A DNA stretch of 64,000 nt from NCBI RefSeq assembly GCF_001949145.1, contig NW_019091417.1:473243-537242 (forward strand), written 5' to 3'. The stretch's first letter is position 1; the number at the start of each line of letters is the position of its first letter. This document shows positions 55,761 to 64,000 of the stretch, piece after piece. The position numbers were made by a program, and so were the translations under genes. The notes under the pieces are model-generated. The model saw nothing but the letters and a program-made list of their open reading frames with translations. It searched no databases and was not told where the DNA came from. This DNA comes from Acanthaster planci (taxonomy: Eukaryota; Echinodermata; Asteroidea; Valvatida; Acanthasteridae).

Positions 55761-58599
55761 AAACATTAGTGATGACTCGTTAAAACCCTTAGCTTCCCAA
55801 TTTCATGGTGTTGCTAAGCACACCGTTTTACGCCGACAGAGGCTCCAAGTATTTCATTGAGACTTTAAGCAGCAAAAGGTAAACTTATCTTGGATAGGAA
55901 ATTCGCTGAACGTTGTGTAAAAACAATGGAAATTTCTACGCGTGCGCAACCGTAAGTACAACCACACCGAGCACCACCGTTAAACAGTATTGGTGAAATT
56001 TTCTCCTGAAGTAAACATGAAGTCTCAACTTAAGGTTAAGCAGCGCCATGAAATTCGGCCCAGGAGTACGGTAAGTGTTTAAACAAGGAATAATTTAACG
56101 CCCTTCTCCTCATGGCTATCTAAAACCCACTTTTAAATAGGGTACAAGACACAAAGTTGCTAAGACTTTTAACGGGTTAAAGATAAAGTTATTCTTCTTT
56201 CAGTGTTGTTATTAATATACATTCATCTCGGTTGTAAAGTGTCCTTTTCTTGTTTTTCACCTTTGTTGAGAACATGTACTGTAGTTTTACCTCCCAATGA
56301 GACGTTTTGCTCTCTGAACAAAGAGGCAAGCAAGTGGGATGAGATATTTTCAAAAAAGTCAAACTCAAACTTCATCGATATTTCATCATCACATGGAATT
56401 TCAACTTGCAAATGTTCTACGTAATTCTTAAACTAATACAAATATTCCCTACAGATGGGGCTTACTGGAAATTGAAAGAATTTGATCTATATGTAGACAA
56501 AGATGTTCAAATCGAAGTCCCTATTCTTAAAATGTTAATCTTACTCTCTTTCCATTATGAATGCGAAAATGGCAAAATGAGGCCATTGGTAAGTACAGTT
56601 TCGACGGTAAATCTTTGCACTACGCTTTACTTTTAAGAAATTCGATCCTGTAGGGCCACATTTGGTTCTAAATACGGCCGTTGTGCAAGAAAAACATGAA
56701 ATGTAACTTCACCTACATTGTCTGCACTTTAGCAAAAGCCACACCTGAAACCTTTCCCTCTATTATCTACATCTGTTATCGCCTAAACTATTTGTCCCTT
56801 TGGATTAAAGTTCACAAACTTAGAAGTAGACGAATTGTATGTCAGCACTGAATGATTATTGTCAAATAAATCTGAAAAAAGAAACAGATATAAGGCCATA
56901 CTGAGTGCTGGAAGAGTTTGTTCGCCAAGTGTAATTTCAGAAAATAACTTTAACAACAAATGGAGTGAGCCAGCTTGGTATTCCGACAGTGCGTGCCCCC
57001 CCCCATTAAGTGCATAAAAAAGTTATTTGGGTAAAAACAGCAACAGGCACGTGTGGGGAGCTGTCCTATCAGAGCAGTGATATGCCGACTCACACGCGTG
57101 CTTTGTGATCAAATAACCTTGATAATTTTTGTAATAACGCACTGGCTCATACCTTGAGGAATGACTGGAAAGCAAATCTGTAACTTGCTGCTTCTCAGCT
57201 AATAATTTGGATGAAACAAAGAAAATCTTAGGCTGGATACATAAATCTCCAAAGAAATGCCACATTTCTAGCAGCTGGGTTAGATCCGCTGATCCTCTGA
57301 GCTGGAGCCATAAAGCTCGTTCAAGGTGTATTGTTTTATGTCGATGTCGTAGCCACGATTCCTTTTCTTGCATGTTTAATTTAAAATGTCATAAAGACAA
57401 TTAAAATCATATTAACTCCCATGGTGTGTTGACTAAAAATCATACCATAGTCATATCACAATGTGTATCATGTAAATGTCACGTACTTTTACAAAGCCAT
57501 CATCAAGCCTTTGTAATGTAATAGGCCATTGTATGCCTACTACTGACATCAGGCTTTGTCTATCCATAATGTTTTCCTATGGAACTTGGAATCCGTTGTA
57601 CCCACCCACCCTTATGATTATGCAGTCCTTGTAATTTACGAATAATTCCCATAATTCTGTGGACCTTTCTTTGTGTGTTTTGTCGCATTTGTATTCTCAG
57701 AATCTTGTTTATCTTTGTGCGAGTTTGATTACCGATATTTATGAGCTTAACGTTGATATATGTAGGGCCAGACAATTTAATGTATACTCATCCCCCAGGT
57801 GAACTTTCCCCAGTGCCCTACATCGTAACCAGAATGACCCCTGTCAATTTAACAGTACCCTTCCCAAAATTACAGAATTCCCCCTCCCAGAGTGTGGTAC
57901 ATGCCAGGAGACTTTGGCACACAAGCAGCTAAGTTGAAACAGCCAAAATTTACCAATCCCAGCCCTGTCTTGGTGAGCTAATCTGCTGGAGCACTCTAAT
58001 TACTTTTCATGTATTTGGCTAGAACATCAGTGATATTGGTATCATATAATTGTTCAATCTAGTAACTTAATTCATTCATACTCCAAGTGATGACTTCCAA
58101 CTTTTCTGCAACTCATGTAGACTATTTTGGAGTGCATTTTTCTCTTACATTTTGAAACGTGATGCATAGTTACCACTTTCTTAACAAGTTGATAAATATT
58201 GTTAAGTTTCCGTTTTGAGTTTTGATGGTTGAGTAAAATAAATATAGTTCTGATTTTACTGTGAAGTCGGTGATGGTTTAGTTTTCAATTTGCTGCAGTA
58301 CTCTTGTGTTTTGAGAGGGTTTTTTTTACAGAGAACGTTGATTGTTGTGTGAGTCTATCTCCGTGTTTATTTTTCCTTTTCCTTCCTATTGGCTTTTCTA
58401 TGTGTTATTTGTAAAAGTAACCTTTATAATAGCTTGCAGTCGCTGCCGTTTGATTCAGACCAAATCACTGATTCCTCTGTTCGTGTACTGGGTACATCTT
58501 AATGAGTTTCCCCGGTTATGCATAGGATTTGAATATGCAGCACTTACAAAGTATGAAGTTGTAGACAATACCCGTGTATGACAAAGACAAAGTGGAAAG

Positions 58600-59720
58600 A
58601 TTGCTGCTGCTGAACGTGATTTCGCGATCGGAGAAAAAGTTTCTAGTATGCATTTGGTGTTTATAAGTTCAACATGTATGACGCATTCTCATATTTGCTG
58701 TGAATTATTATGTCCACTTTTAATTTAAAAATACCCTTTATGAATTGTGATTATATTCATATAAAATGTGATACTTTATATTGACGAGATAAGATATGAA
58801 GTTGTCGACTTAGCTTGTAAAATGATCCAGGATGAACGTGAGCGATAACATTTATCGCCTCGGGGATTCACTGGTCCACTCCAGCATGGACTCTCGTATT
58901 GCCCTTAACATGCATCTACTGTTTGGATAGTAGATCGAGATCAGTGGTTGGACAACGCACGGCGGCATCTTTGGCGGCGCCAAATTTGCTTATGAATGCA
59001 CTCCTTAAAGTCTCACTGGGAGAATTAAACTCTGACAGTCGGATACTTTGGAAGGACCCATAACTTCCTTTTCATGCCAGGGTTACTCGGTCAGAAATCT
59101 CTTTTAACCCACGATTTAGCTCCTGTTTAGGTATCCCTCGATACTATTCAAAACCTTAAAAATTCCCCCGTTCTGTTGCACGAGCCAATCCAGGAAGTCC
59201 CAAAATTTGAGCAATGAGGCCGCATGCAATCCAGTCAATGTGGGAAAAATTGACCAACTGCTAAGACGTCAAGGGTTGGTTGATTTTCCTTTGTTATCTA
59301 TCTCTAAAATGGGTATGGGCCGAATGGACGAATGAATGACATAGGCCCTAACAGTCTTTACCTGAACTTGCTCTACGCTGCCCTCTTTGTTTTGAGTACA
59401 CTGTCACCGACAAGAAGGAGACTGGCTGCAGTATGCGAGCTCTCAGTTGAAGTGCGCCCTTCACCCTCCGAAACCATTTCTTCCGAGTTTCAGCACTCCA
59501 GGTTAAAGTACCCAAAAATTTGTAGGAATCCTTGGCTTCATTACCAAACAGACTGGAATAAAATGGACAAACGTCTCATGTAAACAGGTAATTTCCTGGC
59601 ATGTCCAGTCAGCTGATGACTCATGTATCAGTAGTGACTAGGCCAGTCATCGCGATCGCGACATCAACTTTATGAAGCAGACAGAAAGGACAGAAATACG
59701 CTGGGGAGAGCAAATCAAAT
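58600..59720 (+). repeat. Upstream block A, right copy (with 45980-46780)
   Basis: Counterpart of the block found about 2-3 kb before lectin copy 2. Confidence 0.55.
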
Positions 59721-62329
59721 ATTGAATTATTCAGATATCTATAATGTACAAAATATGATCAAACTACAGTCAAACATAGATGATAAGAGCAATGTAAATA
59801 CAAGGTCACATTTATAACAAGGACTGTTATCACAATTTAGGTCTTTGTTTTCCATTACTGTTAACAAAGGGTAATTATTAAAACAAAGTAATTTGTGAAG
59901 TCCCAAGGACCATGTTATAACTATGTTCCACTGTAATTACTCCCTGGAGACCGCCAATTCTGCAATAAACGACCTCAAGACTTTGTGGTAGAGACGATTC
60001 CGACTAAATTAAAATTATGCAATAGACTGATTCCTTTTCATAAACAGTCTCCAGACGTCTTCACGCTGACGAATGTAGGGACCTGTGGAAGGTAATGAAC
60101 TGTAGAGGAATTCCTCCAGGTTCATCTTGAGGAAAATAAACATATAGCTGCAGCTGCGCCCATAATGCATCAAGAAAAGATGTGTAGTTTATGAAATATT
60201 CTTGAATACAATCTTGATATTCAACTGAGCATTCGACATTAATCGGTGGTATGAAGTTAATTTCCGAAAGATGTGATCATAAACATTTAGGGGGTTATTT
60301 AGAAACTAGAACACCGTATTAAATATGGACTAATCATAGAGTCAGTATTGTGAATCATACCGGAAAATAGTGACGTAAGCCTCAATTCCTCCTGTTGTGA
60401 GATTGTCTCTATCGTTGATATAAATCAATTTTTTATCACTTAGTGAAGTTGCTTATTTGTTAAACTTCACCTGAAACTGCTTTTCATTTCATCAAATTGT
60501 CATTACCAATCCGAAAGACATGCTCCGGTAAACACAAGCAGTCTAGTTATAGTTTCTTTGTTTTCTTACACCTTTTTTTCAGGACACAATGTTTAAGCCT
60601 TTCTGTGTACTCCAGCAGTGTCCACGCAATCCTTATGGAAGTCGATTGGAACCATCACATAGTGCTGTTTGTACTGACTTTGTTGAAGACAGTGCAGATA
60701 CTTAAACTGTCTACAAGACAGTTATTATAGTGTCGTATTGCATAATAAAGGGCAGCTTTATCAAACACAATGAACAGGAGATTCGCAAAGGAGTGAACAT
60801 GCACTGTTCAAGGACAACTGTTTTTTTTATTCATTCTTCATTCACGATAAGGGAATGTTTGCATAACCCAGGTCATGGTTTTGGCAAAGTACAACACGTT
60901 ATACACGGTATACGCACCACTATACTAAGACAGAAACGACATACTACAGTACATTTTAAAACTACTACAAAACCATTATTACATAAAAAAATTAATCTAC
61001 AAGCCTGAAATTGTATAGGGAAAAATAGTAAACTAGGTTAAGATATTACGTTTGAATTGTAGAAATCGGTAAAAGCTCACAAATTGATACTAAAACGGAG
61101 GCTGGGGTAGTGTAGAGGTGGACATAAAATGTTCCGTACTATAAGAAGGTTCCAAACAAAATAGACGGAGTTACGTAGTGAAAAGATGGACCTAAAACGA
61201 GGGCTGTAGCCGAATCTGTCGTCCAGAGCCGAGTCCTGGGCTCCACTCCACTACAAATGTATACATGGGGACTCGCGTTATAGAACAGACCGAGCCGCAG
61301 CTCTGTAAGTCCATTTCAGACAGGAGCTAAGACTTAAAATGTGGCAATTTTCCCAAACGCCATTATGTCGTGCGTTCGAGATGGTGAAGCTTGAGAGAAG
61401 GGAGATCCGACTAAAGCCCTCTTTAAGTTTTGAATTTGTCTCTTATTGGCCTGGGAGACAGACTGAAGACGTATTAACTCTTACACTGTTTTGTTGTAAT
61501 CAACCCACGACTACCAATTTCAATTCAGTGGAGCTGGGCATTGTAGCCTTCTACAGTGAGGTCCTAAATTAAACACTTGTATTTCATTAACTTAGGCTCT
61601 TGAGCTTTGTTTGGTTCAAAAGAAATAATGAGTTCCGTAATTGTAACGAACTTAGTTTATGCTGCAAGACAACCATGTCAGGCTTTGGTAATCAAAATAT
61701 TGGGGAGGATTGTACCGCCAGCTATTGCGTGGTCGGGAATATCTGAATAGACCACAGAAGAGTCCAATTTAGATTTCTAAGTCTGTATATATGTGACGCT
61801 AGGTATACTTGTCTTGCTCAAGGGACACATCCCTCTGGTCTTTGAATAAAGGATGGAGTAGCAAAGTGGATTGCAAGGCCAAGCCAGCTCTTAATGGCAT
61901 TTGCCTGGATACGATCAAGCAATTCAAGTTGGGTGTCACAACAATTATGAATTGAAAGCATCTCATTAACATGGCAACATTATTTTATTTAAACACGCAG
62001 TTTGAATTTGTCACAGATCGTGGGGAAGCGTGAATATTTTGAATACTGCAACACAATTTAATTTTTACAACATCGAAAATTCCTTTGATTTTACCGTTGA
62101 AAAGAATTGTACTGCGTTCTTCAATGATCGTAGTGTTTTGTTACCAATCGAAACAGTACAGACATACAAATAGACATAGTTTTACATTGAATGGTTTAAA
62201 AGTCAGATTCATGAAGTCTGTTATGTCTAAAACCTCTGTCTTCAGTTTGTATTGTTTCCTCTTGTCAGCTAGCTGTAAGGTGGCAAAAATCATCAGCGAA
62301 GAGCAAGTTGATTTCAAGGTCATTTTACC

Positions 62330-63230
62330 GACATTAAAATGGCAACAGGCGAAATGGGAATGGTTCTGAAGGAGAACTGGTGGGAAAATATGTAAGGTCA
62401 AAATATATCCATGTCAATGCTAGCTGAAAAGTACTGCTTTTAATATGAAATCAGGCGATAAGATTTAGTGAAACTTCAGTATATTGGCCTCCTGAAACTA
62501 GCTGTACAAGTAAAATGGTTTGGTACATCAAGCTCAGAATTAGGCCTAAAGATTATTTGAAAAAAGTGACTGCCGTGACGACGTCACGTACTGAACGATA
62601 AGGTTCCCTTTATAACAACTCACCCACGGATTCTTTAGTCCCAGTATTTCTTGTTGCATATGTACATGTACATGTACGCATGGCCAAAAGTGTGTACCCG
62701 TGACAACAAATAAAATACGTACGGGCTAATGTGGTGCATGTATTAGCAAATGCTATGGGTTCGTGAGAGGTACTTTGTAACACTGGTGGTAAATTCGTAT
62801 TTAAATAATGTCAGGCAAATTTGCATGGTATTTAGTTATCGATTAAATCAATCCGAACCTCTGGAGGTGTTTCAAAACAAAGATAGACCGTTTCGTCTCC
62901 AGAAAAATATCATGCTCTATGGTTCACTCAATTGGGAGGCTTTTTACGAAATTACTCGAAGAAGCCTTTATTTTTGTAAAACATGGCAGAATATGAGGCC
63001 TCTAGCAGACATCGACACGCTCGAGCAAGTCAGTATTATCCATTCACCCCCTACAGCAGTTCTTGACAACGTGGGAGGCGATCCCTGCAGCAACGAGGAA
63101 TATGTTTTTGTTTGTTTTTTGCGCTGAACTTGCGTTATGCAAATCGTATATAGATTTTCATAAGGATTGGAAGTGTTTCAGCGTTGGACATTTCGTGGCT
63201 AACCTCTATATCGTGAGAGCCTTTGAAGTG
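62330..63230 (+). repeat. Orphan 5'-flank block of a lectin unit, truncated
   Basis: Matches 34380-35830. Its end (ATAGATTTTCATA...GTGTTTCAGCGTTGGAC) matches the 30 bp before and over the upstream ATG of lectin copy 2, but the ATG is GCG-like here and no PAN exon follows before the SINE at 63305. The ORF at 62750-63127 lies in this non-coding repeat. Confidence 0.6.
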
Positions 63231-63304
63231 ACGACCAAATAGGTTCTGCTTTTTTTTTAATACTACCACTCAATAATTAGTGTTCATTCGAGAACCCGAA
63301 AAGA

Positions 63305-63440
63305 AATCCACGAACTTACTGGGGTGGGACTCGAACCCACGGTCCCCTGCTCGCTAGACGTCTAGGAGTATAGACGTTTTAACCACTTGAAAAACGAGCT
63401 TGCTAGGGTCTACTGGCCGGTCCAAGTCAACTTGAGTAAT
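63305..63440 (-). mobile_element. tRNA-derived SINE, minus strand
   Basis: On the minus strand: AGCAAGCTCG, AGTGGTTAAAACGTCTA and GTGGGTTCGAGTCCCACCCC. Same family as 51955-52145, sharing also the upstream GGCCAGTAGACC-like part. Confidence 0.65.
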
Positions 63441-63985
63441 GCTTGCTTTATTTAGATGTATAACATTTGCAGTATTCAGATATATTTTACGCATTGGGTT
63501 ACTCAAGTCTTGGTTTACTCACTCGTTACATGTCGCATTGATTACTGTAATAACGTTTAGCTGGATAAAGCAAATAGTGATCTAACAAAACTTTAGAGAG
63601 AAGAGAATATGCCACAGCGAGACTAGTGGGTTGTGAATCCAGACATTGCCACATTTTACTCGAATTCTTAGAATTTAAAGTTAAGTATTGCATCTGGTTT
63701 AAGATTTTCTTTTCTTGTTTTTTTTTCTTTTGAAATGTGTTCATAAAATCTCACCTACGTGTAGTCTTATTCAATACCAGTCCTCATTCTCTGAGATCAT
63801 CTTGCCAGCTCAAGTTACAGGCCCCCTTGTAAGATTTGTGACAAATTTGGGGAAAAAGCAGTTATGCTGGCTGGTCCTCGGCTTTGGAACCAGTTTATCT
63901 ATAGTCAAATCAGATGTCGGGAAACTCTGTACAGTTTTAAACTTGAATCGAAAACCTGCATTTTTTTCCAACAAGGCTTTTTATG
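63440..63985 (+). pseudogene. LINE reverse-transcriptase 3' remnant
   Basis: Broken frames read LVTCRIDYCNN and later LPAQVTGPLVRFVTNLGKK, GFGTSLSI and VGKLCTVLN, matching the C-terminal end of non-LTR reverse transcriptases. Related to 50180-50650. Confidence 0.6.
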
Positions 63986-64000
63986 AGGGAAAATAGACAC

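Larger units (their letters stand above)
55761..64000. other. Right-hand intergenic region with fragments of a further lectin unit
   Basis: No complete gene is recognised. It holds block A (58600-59720), an orphan 5' block (62330-63230), a SINE (63305-63440) and a LINE remnant (63440-63985). An exon-like stretch at 56454-56589 (acceptor ccctacag, donor gtaagt) reads WKLKEFDLYVDKDVQIEVP but has no partner exon in phase. Nothing else stands out in 56700-58600 or 59750-62300. Confidence 0.55.

Noticed and set aside
62750-63127. 125-codon plus frame
   Set aside because: Lies in a duplicated non-coding block whose relative at 34.8-35.3 kb does not keep the frame.
63310-63385. Possible tRNA gene on the minus strand
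   Set aside because: B box is good but the acceptor and anticodon arms do not fold, and related sequences at 51.7-52.1 kb show it is a SINE head.

Overview
This is a window of an intron-rich animal nuclear genome, not bacterial. Long introns with GT-AG splice sites, canonical AATAAA signals, tRNA-derived SINEs, Tc1/mariner relics and many foldback MITE-like repeats show this. The protein families (C-type lectin, PAN/apple, F-type lectin, GT10 fucosyltransferase, Ig) fit a marine invertebrate. A hemichordate, echinoderm or cephalochordate is my guess; a mollusc or cnidarian cannot be excluded from sequence alone. Most long open frames here are chance. The real genes were rebuilt by hand from splice sites, and reading phase closes at every junction in the two complete multi-exon models.

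Left part, minus strand. Positions 863-3242 hold the first three exons of a C-type lectin gene (gene 1) that runs off the left edge. Positions 10579-20920 hold a complete 14-exon paralog (gene 2, about 537 aa): signal peptide, CTLD1, CTLD2, cysteine-rich EGF/EB-like module, Ig domain, transmembrane helix, and a short tail with one YxxL motif. The 5' halves of the two genes lie in a diverged segmental duplication (about 490-6870 and 18680-23540). Gene 1 copy also carries a Tc1 transposase relic upstream.

Right part, plus strand. Two paralogous genes encode a signal peptide, a PAN/apple domain and an F-type (fucose-binding) lectin domain. Copy 1 (28107-32283) is damaged: it has a frameshift and an in-frame stop in exon 1, and a mariner-like element in intron 1. 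Copy 2 (48992-55241) is intact, about 277 aa, with the F-lectin motif H-x26-R-x-D-x4-R. Between them sits an alpha-1,3-fucosyltransferase gene of family GT10 (main exon 42225-43517). Further pieces of duplicated 5' flank without a gene body lie at about 34380-35930 and 62330-63230.

Taken together the window looks like a glycan-recognition cluster: a membrane C-type lectin receptor family, secreted fucose-binding lectins, and an enzyme that adds fucose. The physical linkage is seen; a functional link is inference. The remaining sequence is intergenic or intronic and dominated by decayed mobile elements. Two assembly gaps (N) lie at 9777-9928 and 35329-35735.
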